Shown here: positions 32,227 to 43,455 of the stretch, piece by piece
Numbering within the stretch: position 1 is the stretch's first letter
How the letters are laid out: each line of letters begins with the position of its first letter
Origin: Archivesica marissinica
Taxonomy: Eukaryota; Mollusca; Bivalvia; Venerida; Vesicomyidae
Direction of reading: 5' to 3'
DNA: 64,000 nucleotides
NCBI GenBank assembly: GCA_014843695.1
Contig: CM026390.1
Coordinates: 12,564,904 to 12,628,903, forward strand
The notes under the pieces: model-generated
Database searches by the model: none
What the model saw: only the letters and a program-made list of their open reading frames with translations
What the model was told of the DNA's origin: nothing
Translations under genes and position numbers: made by a program

Positions 32227-33302
32227 TGTAAAGAATTTGACCTCAAACCTAAGTTATTATGTCAGTTATTTGACTCCTTTGTCGGATCTATTTTGTTATA
32301 TTCTTCAGAAGTATGGGGTCACACAAAATAAAGATATTGAACGTATACACATGAAATTTTGTAAAAGGATATTGAATGTTAGAATTAGTACATGTAATGC
32401 AAGTATATATGGTGAATTAGGTCGATACCCACTTTATGTTAACAGATATGTTAGAATAATAAAATATTGGTGTAAAATAATAAATACGGACAACATAATT
32501 TTACGAACAATTTATAAACAATGTGTCGATGATTATTATAATGGTTTGAAAAATTGGGTCACGAACGTCAAAGATATGTTAGATGTATATGGTTTGTCTG
32601 AATATTTCATTAATACTAATAAGATAGATTGTAAAATGTTTCCTAAATTTTTAAGCAAAGAGTTGTAGATAGTTACATACAAAATTGGCATACGTCTGTT
32701 GAAAATAGTGTAGTATTGGACCTTTATAGAAATTGTAAAACAACACTTGCATATGAAAGTTATCTAGATTTATTGCCTAAGAACTTGAGGTTTTTCATTA
32801 CTAGAATTAGAGTATCTGCACATGTATTAAGAATTCAAACTGGACGATATGGTCAAAACAGAATACCACGTAATGAGAGATATTGTTTATGTTGTAACAC
32901 TTTGGATATTGAAGACGAATACCATTTCATTTTAATATGTCCATGCTTTGAAGATATAAGAAAGAAATATATCAAAAGATACCATCAGTATCGTCCCTCT
33001 ATGTTCAAATTTATTGAACTGGTAACCTCGATCAAAAAAGTTGATATATTAAACTTGGCGAAATATATAAAAGAAGCCATTGTACTAAGAAGTACTATTG
33101 TAACTGCTAACAATTAATTATGTTCATCCTCTATTCCGTAAATTGAATCATCATTACTATAATACTACATGTCAATCGATTTATGTGAATATATGAATGT
33201 AAAATCTATTGTATTACGTGACCAATATGTAATTGTATATTTGTATGTTTATGACGATGTACCATGTACAAGTCTTAAAATAAACATATGTTCTGTTCTG
33301 TT
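32227..33302 (+). pseudogene. LINE RT C-terminal fragment inside a satellite
   Basis: A 5'-truncated non-LTR retrotransposon. Open pieces (about 32230-32668 and 32716-33117, with frame breaks near 32325 and 32670) read ILLYSSEVWGH, FCKRILNVRISTCNASIYGE, RIRVSAHVLRIQTGRYGQNR and a Cys/His cluster YCLCCNTLDIEDEYHFILIC. These align by eye with the C-terminal part of the LINE at 49994-52495 (LHLRFCKYILGV, AIYGELGR, ESEYHFILCC), so both belong to one family. The catalytic RT core and endonuclease are absent. A 3' UTR runs to a TGTTCTGTTC tail at about 33300. Inactive. Confidence 0.8.
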
Positions 33303-34669
33303 CTATATTGTATCTTATATAACATTTATCTTGCATATATTGTATCTTGTATATAATATTGTATCTTGCATATATTGTATCTTGTATATATATTGTATCT
33401 TGCATATATTGTATCTTGTATAACATTATCTTGCATATATTGTATCTTGTATATAATATTGCATCTTATATATATTGTATCTTATATAACATTTATCTTG
33501 CATATATTGTATCTTGTATATAATATTGTATCTTGTATATATATTGTATCTTATATATATATTGTATCTTATATATATTGTATCTTATATATATATTGTA
33601 TCTTATATATATTGTATCTTGTATATATTGTATCTTATATATATTGTATCTTGTATATATATATTGTATCTTATATAATATTTATCTTGCATATATTGTA
33701 TCTTATATATATATTGTATCTTGTATATATTGTATCTTGTATATAATATTGTATCTTGCATATTGTATCTTATATATAAATTTGTATCTTGCATATTGTA
33801 TCTTGTATAAATTTATCTTGCATATATTGTATCTTGTATATAATTGTATCTTGCATATATTGTATCTTATATATAATATGTATCTTGCATATATGTATCT
33901 TATATATATATTGTATCTGATATATTGTATCTTATATATATATTGTATCTTGCATATATTGTATCTTGCATATATTGTATCTTATATATAATATTGTATC
34001 TTGCATATATTGTATCTTGTATAATATTGTATCTTGCATATATTGTATCTTGCATATATTGTATCTTGCATATATTGTATCTTGCATATATTGTATCTTA
34101 TATAACATTTATCTTGCATATATTGTATCTTATATAACATTTATCTTGCATATATTGTATCTTGTATATATATTGTATCTTGCATATATTGTATCTTATA
34201 TAACATTTATCTTGCATATATTGTATCTTGTATATTATTGTATCTTGCATATATTGTATCTTGCATATATTGTATCTTGCATATATTGTATCTTATATAA
34301 CATTTATCTTGCATATATTGTATCTTGTATATATTGTATCTTGCATATATTGTATCTTGTATAACATTTATCTTGCATATATTGTATCCTATATATATTG
34401 TATCTTGCATATATTGTATCTTATATAACATTTATCTTGCATATATTGTATCTTGTATATAATATTGTATCTTGCATATATTGTATCTTGTATATATTGT
34501 ATCTTGTATATATTTATTTGTATATTGTATCTTATATATAATATTGTATCTTGTATATATTGTATCTTATATATATATATATATTGTATCTTATATATAT
34601 TTATCTTGTATATATTGTATCTTATATATATTGTATCTTGTATATATTGTATCTTGTATATATATTGTA
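33303..34669. repeat. TATATTGTATCTTG satellite, runs into the gap
   Basis: About 90 copies of a 14-16-bp unit (TATATTGTATCTTGCA, TATATTGTATCTTATA) with a recurring TAACATTTATCTTGCA variant. Open frames on both strands are side effects. It stops at the assembly gap, which probably hides more of the array. Confidence 0.95.
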
Positions 34670-35669
34670 NNNNNNNNNNNNNNNNNNNNNNNNNNNNNNN
34701 NNNNNNNNNNNNNNNNNNNNNNNNNNNNNNNNNNNNNNNNNNNNNNNNNNNNNNNNNNNNNNNNNNNNNNNNNNNNNNNNNNNNNNNNNNNNNNNNNNNN
34801 NNNNNNNNNNNNNNNNNNNNNNNNNNNNNNNNNNNNNNNNNNNNNNNNNNNNNNNNNNNNNNNNNNNNNNNNNNNNNNNNNNNNNNNNNNNNNNNNNNNN
34901 NNNNNNNNNNNNNNNNNNNNNNNNNNNNNNNNNNNNNNNNNNNNNNNNNNNNNNNNNNNNNNNNNNNNNNNNNNNNNNNNNNNNNNNNNNNNNNNNNNNN
35001 NNNNNNNNNNNNNNNNNNNNNNNNNNNNNNNNNNNNNNNNNNNNNNNNNNNNNNNNNNNNNNNNNNNNNNNNNNNNNNNNNNNNNNNNNNNNNNNNNNNN
35101 NNNNNNNNNNNNNNNNNNNNNNNNNNNNNNNNNNNNNNNNNNNNNNNNNNNNNNNNNNNNNNNNNNNNNNNNNNNNNNNNNNNNNNNNNNNNNNNNNNNN
35201 NNNNNNNNNNNNNNNNNNNNNNNNNNNNNNNNNNNNNNNNNNNNNNNNNNNNNNNNNNNNNNNNNNNNNNNNNNNNNNNNNNNNNNNNNNNNNNNNNNNN
35301 NNNNNNNNNNNNNNNNNNNNNNNNNNNNNNNNNNNNNNNNNNNNNNNNNNNNNNNNNNNNNNNNNNNNNNNNNNNNNNNNNNNNNNNNNNNNNNNNNNNN
35401 NNNNNNNNNNNNNNNNNNNNNNNNNNNNNNNNNNNNNNNNNNNNNNNNNNNNNNNNNNNNNNNNNNNNNNNNNNNNNNNNNNNNNNNNNNNNNNNNNNNN
35501 NNNNNNNNNNNNNNNNNNNNNNNNNNNNNNNNNNNNNNNNNNNNNNNNNNNNNNNNNNNNNNNNNNNNNNNNNNNNNNNNNNNNNNNNNNNNNNNNNNNN
35601 NNNNNNNNNNNNNNNNNNNNNNNNNNNNNNNNNNNNNNNNNNNNNNNNNNNNNNNNNNNNNNNNNNNNN
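34670..35669. other. Assembly gap of 1000 N
   Basis: Exactly 1000 N, so the length is likely a placeholder. Sequence left is satellite, sequence right is a SINE. Confidence 1.
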
Positions 35670-35670
35670 T

Positions 35671-35800
35671 CCACTGTAACCTATCATTACTGATGGTCAC
35701 TGGTTCGAGACCGTGTCTATCTATATGAAATAGTTGACAGTTTATTACGGAGGTTGGTGCACCGCTGGAGCCTGTGCAGGAAAGGTGGTGTTAGGTATAT
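35671..35800 (+). mobile_element. SINE family D copy, head cut by the gap
   Basis: CCACTGTAACCTATCATTAC, TGGTTCGAGACCGTGTC, TTACGGAGGTTGGTGCACC and AGGAAAGGTGGTGTTAGGTA are the plus-strand form of family D. Confidence 0.75.
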
Positions 35801-35944
35801 GCATTATATATGCAATGAATTACTGTATACCCATATGGAATCAAATGCATTCAATGGAAAATAGTTTAATGATATTGTACGATTATTAGTTAGGCTCCCA
35901 ACATTATATAACACCAGATGACCGATTAGGAATTGTGTGTACGG

Positions 35945-36034
35945 ACGGATCTGTAGTCCAGTGGTAACACGCTGGACTGGTAATCCAGGGATCGCAGGTT
36001 CGACCCCCCCCCCGTCTGACCCTAATAAATTAAC
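35945..36034 (+). mobile_element. SINE family A head joined to SINE C
   Basis: GGATCTGTAGTCCAGTGGTA (A-box), ACTGGTAATCCAGGGATCGC and GGTTCGACCCC (B-box), CTGACCCTAATAAATTAACA, then an abrupt switch after CAGTCT to family C. Confidence 0.85.
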
Positions 36035-36225
36035 AGTCTGCGAAAGGCCCGGGTTTCGAGCCCCGCTGGAGCCGTTACGATTGTGCCCTTAGGCAAGGCG
36101 TTTATATTCGACATGTCTCCTCTCTCTCCCTCATGGCGATAGGTTCCATCAGGAATGAGGTCTTGAGAGTGATTAATATAAGTTGTAAGAACTTGTTTCG
36201 CAATCGAGCTAAAATATATTTTTGT
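36035..36225 (+). mobile_element. SINE family C copy, head partly missing
   Basis: Starts in the anticodon arm (GCGAAAGGCCCGGG), then GAGCCCCGCTGGAGCCGTTA, TGTGCCCTTAGGCAAGGCGT, AGGAATGAGGTCTTGAGAGT and the C tail TTTCGCAATCGAGCTAAAAT. Confidence 0.85.
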
Positions 36226-37074
36226 ATAAACTAAATCATATTCAGCTCATGTGTTCGTCATCAGCATAGTTCATAGTTCATGTTTACTAGGAGGTATATA
36301 ATGATAACACTGAAGAATTTCCAGATTGTAAACAGTGGGTATGTATATCTATATCTTTAAAACCATATAACCACGATATTATAATATTATAGCTACACCG
36401 GGTCGTTGTCACACCCTGTAGATCGCATGTCATGTTTTAAAACTATGCGTCTTCAAGTGTGTTACTTTGCACAATAACGTACAACATAATATCACATTTA
36501 ATTTGAAGGTCATCGTCAAAGGAGGTACACTTAGCAAACGTACACCAACGTTTAAATAAACACTCTATATAAACCTGTATTTGGCAAACGCATTTCAAAG
36601 CATTCATAAATGTTAATTTGTTACTATTTTAAATTGACGGTCTTTGTCCGACTGAATGGTGTGTATATTCGGTTAAGTTGAATCAAATTCAGTTATAATT
36701 CAAACACTGAAAAGCAATTTCCGTAGTTAATTTAGATTGATTGACATTGGAAATGTAGATATTCTACAAAATTGAAAAGAGATAGAGAAATTCAATGCGA
36801 CTCATCAAAGATTAAGGATAATACAAAATCCAACTATAAATTGGTTGCATAAATTTATGCTAAGCAGTCGGAAATGAAATACGAAGATTGATCTTAAATG
36901 TTATTGTGTCTTGATATATTCGAAGTTCTTCAACTTGCTTGCAGAATATCTATCTGGGTGAAGACCCACGCTGCCGCCTAAAATACTGCTCAGATCTCCC
37001 TCTACCAATACGAGATGGAGAGTCGACATAATGTTACTATCTGTGCAACTATAAACGACGCACGCACCGCACGC
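36226..37074. other. Unassigned AT-rich spacer
   Basis: No gene or element recognised. Confidence 0.4.
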
Positions 37075-37255
37075 ACACACACACACACACGCGCGCACGC
37101 ACACACACACACTTACAAGCACTTCATGGAGTTTATGGGATATCAGTAACGGTCATATCAGCACGCACGCACGCACGCACGCGCGCACGCACGCGCGCAC
37201 ACACACACACACTTACAAGCACTTCATGGAGTTTATGGGATATCAGTAACGGTTA
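37075..37255. repeat. CA/CG microsatellite within a duplicated segment
   Basis: (CA)n and (CGCA)n tracts are followed twice by CACTTACAAGCACTTCATGG and GAGTTTATGGGATATCAGTA (about 37108-37151 and 37211-37251), a tandem duplication with a period near 104 bp. Confidence 0.85.
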
Positions 37256-37259
37256 TTAT

Positions 37260-37338
37260 GTGGCTAGATTCATATCAGTATAGGTATCGTAATCAAGTTA
37301 TCTCGGGTCGATACCTACGCTGATATGAAACTAGCCAC
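37260..37338. repeat. Inverted repeat with 30-bp arms
   Basis: Arm 37260-37289 (GTGGCTAGATTCATATCAG, then GGTATCG) matches the reverse complement of 37309-37338 at 27 of 30 positions, loop 19 bp. A foldback element or small MITE; no target duplication identified. Confidence 0.85.
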
Positions 37339-37815
37339 GTCTTTATTACTTTGATATGAATTTGAACATTTAATAATCGAAATCATGATCTCGGTTATCA
37401 ATTTATCAGGAATAAAACACAATTACTGAATTAGACACACGAAAATGATTGAAATATTATCACGGAATTACAAACATCTGTTACCTGTCAAATTAGATAC
37501 GCTGATACGCTACGGGAAGGAAACAAACTAGTGCGCATGCGTTATTTTCACAGGAACTAGTTATGATACGGGCTCGTGACCGTATCAACCAGCAAACGTA
37601 ATATCTGGAAAACACAGCCTACCAAACTGAGTGTTAGACAGTATTGTGGTAGCCAAATAACGACAACAATAGGCTAACATCCATATCTAAGTAATAACGT
37701 ACACTATAACTCTGGATATGTAAATATGCCACTTTGTAAAATAGTGAGCAGGTTTAAAGATTACGGATGGTCTTGAGTTACAAACCATGTATTCTGATTC
37801 TCACGGGCGCATTTA
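37339..37815. other. Unassigned spacer
   Basis: No gene recognised. Confidence 0.35.
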
Positions 37816-37998
37816 GAAAGGCCTCATTGGCTGAGTGGTTGGGGTAGTTGGCATCATGAAGCCACTTGCCACTCGCAGCTATAGGTTTGAATTACACTGT
37901 GGTGTCGACTCTTGTGAGGAAGCTATCAAGCTGGCTTGCTGAAGGTCGATCATTAAGCCCGGGTGTCCGTCCGTGCTTGTAATACTGCTGGGGGAGGG
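37816..37998 (+). mobile_element. SINE family E copy
   Basis: tRNA-like head CATTGGCTGAGTGGTTGGGG and GGTTTGAATTACAC; body TCAAGCTGGCTTGCTGAAGG, CCCGGGTGTCCGTCCG and TGTAATACTGCTGGGGGAGG. Compare 41812-42012. Confidence 0.75.
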
Positions 37999-38164
37999 GC
38001 CTGGGTATTATCCAAGCAATAATATCTGGACACATGAATGTAGGTTTCAAATACCATTGTCCGTACGATTTACACTTCAAGAGATGCCGAGAGAACTTGC
38101 CAATACTAGTGTGTCCGTAATATATATTTGTATAATATATATTGGCATAATTTATGGAGTTTGT

Positions 38165-38412
38165 GCGTTTACTTGCGTTTATTTGCGTTTATTTATCGTC
38201 GATACCGGTTGCCCATATGAGCGACATCTCCTGGTGAGATTAGTCATTTTAGATTTTTGGAGGATAGTGCAATGGTACAGACAGAGACCCAATTCCAGAG
38301 TCTCCTCTGGTTCTTTTACGTGCACGATGTAAAGCACCGATACGAACACTTCGGTTTAATGTCCCATCTGAAAGAGTGTTAATATTATTAGGATCAGACG
38401 GGGGATCGAACC
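38165..38412 (-). mobile_element. SINE family A copy, head truncated
   Basis: Reverse copy from the tail (ATTTATCGTCGATACCGGTT) through TCCTCTGGTTCTTTTACGTG to GGGTCAGACG-like sequence and GGGGATCGAACCC, where the head is cut. Confidence 0.85.
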
Positions 38413-38547
38413 CACTGTGACAATGGTCAAGTGTTTCATTACGTTATCCACGAGGGGCCTCCAGGGGAGGCATGCTATCATAGTGTTCGCACCGTCCGTC
38501 CGTCCGTCCGTCCGTCTGTGACAATTCTGGCAAAGGAACATAAATTT
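38413..38547. repeat. CCGT microsatellite and spacer
   Basis: CCGT repeated about six times at 38492-38516 within otherwise unassigned sequence. Confidence 0.8.
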
Positions 38548-38785
38548 ATACAAATTTATTATTAGCTCGATTGCGAAACAAGTTCTTACAACTTATATTA
38601 ATCACTCTCGAGACCTCATTACTGATGGAATCCATCGCCACGAGGGAGAGAAAATGCAACGTGGAATTTAGATGCAACGTGGAATTTAAATGCCTTGCCT
38701 AAGGGCACAATCGTAACAGCTCCAGCGGGGCTTGAACTCCAGACCTTAAGTGATCTGAAGCGCATCCACTGCGCTAACACGACTT
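38548..38785 (-). mobile_element. SINE family C copy
   Basis: Reverse: TACAAATTTATTATTAGCTC, TTGCGAAACAAGTTCTTACA, TTAATCACTCTCGAGACCTC, a short internal duplication ATGCAACGTGGAATTTA, GCCTAAGGGCACAATCGTAA, GCGGGGCTTGAACTCC, GCATCCACTGCGCTAACACG. Confidence 0.85.
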
Positions 38786-38965
38786 TCCGCAAAACAGCTG
38801 GATAGCATCCTTACAGGAAATATGGCAACACCCTGGCGAGATTCGAGCCTCGCAGCATATACCGGTTGTCAACACCCTGGCGAGATTCGAGCCTCGCAGC
38901 ATATACCGGTTGGTGAAAGTGATTAGAAGTATACAACCGTAACCACCCTGCCACTCATGTGCATC
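38786..38965 (-). mobile_element. SINE family E-like copy with internal duplication
   Basis: CAAAACAGCTGGATAGCATC then a head-like B-box region GAGATTCGAGCCTCGCAGC. A 44-bp segment is exactly tandemly repeated at about 38825-38911, giving two B-boxes. Ends with ACCGTAACCACCCTGCCACT. Confidence 0.6.
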
Positions 38966-38998
38966 CTCATAACCGGCTATGTTTAGAATACCGACCCA

Positions 38999-39553
38999 GA
39001 ACGAGGCTGCATGCCACCAGCGTCTACATGCCCATTACCTGCATGTGACACCGAGAGCGCATAGCGTCTACCTGCCTACGAGCTACATGCGACACCGACA
39101 GCGTCTACATGCCCATTACCTGCATGTGACACCGAGAGCGCATAGCGTCTACCTGCCTACGAGCTACATGCGACACCGACAGCGTCTACATGCCCATTAG
39201 CTGCATGTGACACCGAGAGCGCATAGCGTCTACCTGCCTACGAGCTACATGCGACACCGACAGCATCTACCTGCCCATGGGCTACATGTGACACTGAGAG
39301 CACGTATAGCGTCTACCTGCCTACGAGCTACATGCGACACCGTCTACCTGCCCATGGGCTACATACGACACAGAGAGCGCGTAGTGTCTACCTGCCTACG
39401 AGCTACATGTGGCACCGTCTACCTGCCCATGGGCTACATGCGACACTGAGAGCGCGTAGCATCTATCTGCCTACGAGCTACATGCGACACCGACAGCGTC
39501 TACCTGCCCATGGGCTACATGCGACACAGAGAGCGCGTAGCATCTACCTGCTG
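38999..39553. repeat. 81-bp dimeric minisatellite, about seven copies
   Basis: Each 81-bp repeat is two related halves: CGTCTACATGCCCATTACCT with GCATGTGACACCGAGAGCGC, and CGTCTACCTGCCTACGAGCT with ACATGCGACACC. Half-units differ, and the order changes to the right (CATGGGCTACATG variants). Confidence 0.9.
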
Positions 39554-39837
39554 ACTCGCTTTGTATTTGCAATGTCTAAAATTGGCGTATTTCTTTTCCT
39601 CTACCAAAATTAAATCCACACTCTAATTGTCAAGAGAAACGCCAAAAATTCGTTTATGAAAATGAGATAGGAAAAATTGGTTTTCAAGATTTATTCCCTC
39701 AAGAACGTAGACATATAAGGTACATAACAACTGAAACAATATACGTAAAACAAGCATGTATCGAACAACTACCAAATACAAAAGAGATTTTTTGACATTC
39801 AGCATAAATATTATATTAAAGATAAACAAACCTTTGA
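39554..39837. other. Unassigned spacer
   Basis: No gene recognised between two minisatellites. Confidence 0.3.
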
Positions 39838-41375
39838 TTACTTGGGTTTAAAGTCGCAACAACGGCTTAGGTCATATGGCGACTCTCCAGCTATTAAAGG
39901 TGGAGGAAGCTTAGGTCATATGGCGACTCTCCAGCTATTAAAGGTGGAGGAAGCTTAGGTCATATGGCGACTCTCCAGCTATTATTGGTGGAGGAAGCTT
40001 AGGTCATATGGCGACTCTCCAGCTATTAAAGGTGGAGGAAGCTTAGGTCATATGGCGACTCTCCAGCTATTAAAGGTGGAGGAAGCTTAGGTCATATGGC
40101 GACTCTCCAACTATTAACGGTGGAGGAAGATTAGGTCATATGGCGACTCTCAAGCTATTAAGGTGTAGGAAGCTTAGGTCATATGGCGACTCTCCAGCTA
40201 TTAAAGGTGGAGGAAGCTTAGGTCATATGGCGACTCTCCAGCTATTAAAGGTGGAGGAAGCTTAGGTCATATGGCAACTCTCCAGCTATTAAAGGTGGAG
40301 GAAGCTTAGGTCACATGGCAACTCTCCAGCTATTAAAGGTGGAGGAAGCTTAGGTCACATGGCACTCTCCAGCTATTAAAGGTGGAGGAAGCTTAGGTCA
40401 TATGGCGACTCTCCAGCTATTAAAGGTGGAGGAAGCTTAGGTCATATGGCGACTCTCCAGCTATTATTGGTGGAGGAAGCTTAGGTCATATGGCGACTCT
40501 CCAGCTATTATTGGTGGAGGAAACTTAGGTCATATGGCGACTCTCCAGCTATTAAGGTGGAGGAAGCTTAGGTCATAGGCGACTCTCCAACTATTAAAGG
40601 TGGAGGAAGATTAGTCATATGGCACTCTCAAGCTATTAAAGGTGTAGGAAGCTTAGGTCATATGGCGACTCTCCAGCTTTAAAGGTGGAGGAAGCTTAGG
40701 TCATATGGCGACTCTCCAGCTATTAAAGTGGAGGAAGCTTAGGTCATATGGCACTCTCCAGCTATTAAAGGTGGAGGAAGCTTAGGTCACATGGCAACTC
40801 TCCAGCTATTAAAGGTGGAGGAAGCTTAGGTCACATGGCAACTCTCCAGCTATTAAAGTGGAGGAAGCTTAGGTCATATGGCGACTCTCCAGCTATTAAA
40901 GGTGGAGGAAGCTTAGGTCATATGGCGACTCTCCAGCTATTATTGGTGGAGGAAGCTTATGTCATATGGCGACTCTCCAGCTATTAAAGGTGGAGGAAGC
41001 TTAGGTCATATGGCGACTCTCCAGCTATTAAAGGTGGAGGAAGCTTAGGTCATATGGCGACTCTCCAACTATTAAAGGTGGAGGAAGATTAGGTCATATG
41101 GCGACTCTCAAGCTATTAAAGGTGTAGGAAGCTTAGGTCATATGGCGACTCTCCAGCTATTAAAGGTGGAGGAAGCTTAGGTCATATGGCGACTCTCCAG
41201 CTATTAAAGGTGGAGGAAGCTTAGGTCATATGGCAACTCTCCAGCTATTAAAGGTGGAGGAAGCTTAGGTCACATGGCAACTCTCCAGCTATTAAAGGTG
41301 GAGGAAGCTTAGGTCATATGGCGACTCTCCAGCTATTAAAGGTGGAGGAAAGCCCCGCAGTGTTTCAGGCACTTT
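39838..41375 (-). mobile_element. SINE family E copy with a hugely expanded segment
   Basis: Left end TTGGGTTTAAAGTCGCAAC is the reverse of a SINE tail. Right end GGTGGAGGAAAGCCCCGCAG and TGTTTCAGGCA is the reverse of the body (compare CTGAAATACTGC-like sequence and CTTCCTCCACCCATAATAGC in the copy at 41812-42012). Between them the CTTCCTCCACC...GGTCATATGGCGACTC part is repeated about 34 times. Confidence 0.7.
39856..41350. repeat. 44-bp minisatellite, about 34 copies, with HOR
   Basis: Unit: TTAGGTCATATGGCGACTCT, CCAGCTATTAAAGGTGGAGG, AAGC. A marked variant (CTCAAGCTATT with GGTGTAGG) recurs near 40145, 40630 and 41110, about 480 bp apart; a CACATGGCAACTC variant follows the same spacing. 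The array is therefore organised in blocks of about 11 units. Confidence 0.95.
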
Positions 41376-41811
41376 GGAGTCTCCTCTGGTTCTTTTTCAT
41401 TTTTATTAGGGTCAGACCCCCCCTCCTATCCTATTTGGAGACCACCGTATCATCTCCCATAATTTAGTAACTAGTTTTCCCAAAAAGTGACAATGGGTCA
41501 ACAGGTATATATAATGTACAGACCAATACATATTTATGGCTCATATTTACCTAATATCAGCTTTTATGGTATATAAAACTATATATTAAAGTCAGCATTT
41601 GGTAAAATATTTTTAACCTAGACGAAATTAAAAATAACTCTTGTTGACAACTTCTCCAGAAAAAATAAATGTTGTGCAAAGAGAACATAATTGTCTTTTT
41701 AAAAAACTGACATTTTAAACAAAAATCCTATATTAGTTATACACCATTTGCATTTAATGTCATTTTCAACCTATGGAAAGAACAAAATCTACACATTTTG
41801 TATTGTGGGGG
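41376..41811. other. Spacer with SINE A and B scraps
   Basis: AGTCTCCTCTGGTTCTTTTT, then TTTTATTAGGGTCAGAC (family A, reverse), then GGAGACCACCGTATCATCTC (family B, reverse) lie head to tail at 41380-41465. The remainder is AT-rich with no gene. Confidence 0.55.
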
Positions 41812-42012
41812 AGGGATCCATGTCCGAGTGGTTACGGTCGCCGACTTCAAATCACTTGTCACTCACCACAGGGGGTGTCAAATAATTATTTTAAGTGAGT
41901 AAGCTACCAAACTGGCTTGTGTTAGGTTGGTGGTTCTACCAGGGTGCCCATCAGCGCATGAAATACTGCTCAGAGGGGCACCCCGGGGTCTTCCTCCACC
42001 CATAATAGCTGC
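41812..42012 (+). mobile_element. SINE family E copy
   Basis: GGATCCATGTCCGAGTGGTT (A-box), GCCGACTTCAAATCACTTGT, ACCAAACTGGCTTGTGTTAG, GTGGTTCTACCAGGGTGCCC, GGGGTCTTCCTCCACCCATA. It is truncated before the tail that is amplified at 39856-41350. Confidence 0.8.
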
Positions 42013-42059
42013 GTTATCTTTCTTATAATGCAAAAAGCATTCACGTGTTTGTATGATAG

Positions 42060-42288
42060 TTGCGTATTTCATGCGTATTTCATGGACATGTCATGAGTAT
42101 TTCATGGACATGTCATGCGTATTTCATGCACATGTCATGCGTATTTCATGCACCTGTCATGCATATTTCATGCACATGTCATGCGTATTCATGCACATGC
42201 CATGCGTATTTCATGCACATGCCATGCGTATTTCATGCACATGCCATACGTATTTCATGCACATGCCATACGTATTTCATGCACATGA
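42060..42288. repeat. 22-bp minisatellite, about ten copies
   Basis: Unit GCGTATTTCATGCACATGTC plus AT, with GTCAT/GCCAT and GCGT/ACGT variants. Rich in CATG. Confidence 0.95.
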
Positions 42289-42802
42289 AGTGGAGTTTAT
42301 CATGTATTATGATAATCTTACTCCCACGTAAACATACCTTATCATATTCAACCAAGTGTCAATCTCAATCAGGTACCACTACCTTACCCCCCCAATGACT
42401 GTCCTATGGGTAGTCATCATTTAACTTTGGACATAATTTATTACACGTAAGATTCATTTTATTAAAACATAACAACATTCATTAATTACAACCAAAACAT
42501 CTGTTAATCATTTGATAAATAAATCATTTAAAAATCTAGGACATAATTATTTACAAGTAGGATTTGTATCATAAAAATAAAACATTAACTCAAACATCTG
42601 TTAATCGCAACCCATACATCTATTAACAATACCACTAACAACTAGAGTACCATTAAAACAGTTCAGAGTCGCCCGAAAAACGAAGACAAATTTTCATATG
42701 ATTTATAGATTCACTTAATTTTACGGAGAAAAAAATATCACACAAAGGCACTTTAATAATGATTTTCTTATTAATGACATACAAGACACTCAATTTCATG
42801 TG
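42289..42802. other. Unassigned AT-rich spacer
   Basis: No gene. A weak duplication: GGACATAATT(T)ATTACA and ACATCTGTTAATC recur about 110 bp apart (42430-42640). Confidence 0.4.
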
Positions 42803-43105
42803 TGGGTTTTACGTTTATTTATCGTTTATTTATCGTCGCTACCGGTTGCCCATATGAGCGACACCTCCTGAAGAGATTAGTCATTTTAGATTTTTGGAGG
42901 ATAGTGCAATGATACAGACACAGAGACCCATTCCAAAGTCTCCTCTGGTTCTTTTACGTGCACGGTGTACAGCACCGACACGAGACCTCGGTTTAAAGTC
43001 CATTCTGAAAGACTGTTAATTTTATTAGGGTCAGACGGGGGATCGAACCTGCGATCCCTGGATTACAAGTCCAGCATGTTAACCACTGAACTACAGATCT
43101 CTCTG
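42803..43105 (-). mobile_element. SINE family A copy, full length
   Basis: Reverse: tail with GTTTATTTATCGT doubled, GGTTGCCCATATGAGCGACA, TTGGAGGATAGTGCAATGAT, CTCCTCTGGTTCTTTTACGT, GGGGGATCGAACCTGCGATC and TTAACCACTGAACTACAGAT (A-box side). Confidence 0.9.
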
Positions 43106-43451
43106 TTACTCATTTCATCGTAACATTAAACTTTATAAACCACCTTTACTACAACTATTGATGATTTTGTAAATAATTACACATACAGGGAGGTAATTAC
43201 AAACAACTTTTTCAGAAAATTCATGTTCCTTAAAATCTCTAAGATCATTCATAGAAAATTCAATGTAATATACAACAATAACAACACAGGACTATCTATC
43301 TATCTATCCCTCTATATTACACAAAAACAAATTTATAAAAAAAATAGAGTTACTCGTCAATAATTCGGTGGACCATTTTAGAACATGATTAAAGTCGACT
43401 TATGAATTTGGTGAGAAAAAAAATAGGATGAACACAAAGCGGTTGTATGAG
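43106..43451. other. Unassigned spacer
   Basis: No gene. A short CTAT microsatellite lies near 43291-43305. Confidence 0.35.
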
Positions 43452-43455
43452 TTAA

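Noticed and set aside
34389..35728. Long frames across the gap
   Set aside because: They consist mostly of N and satellite.
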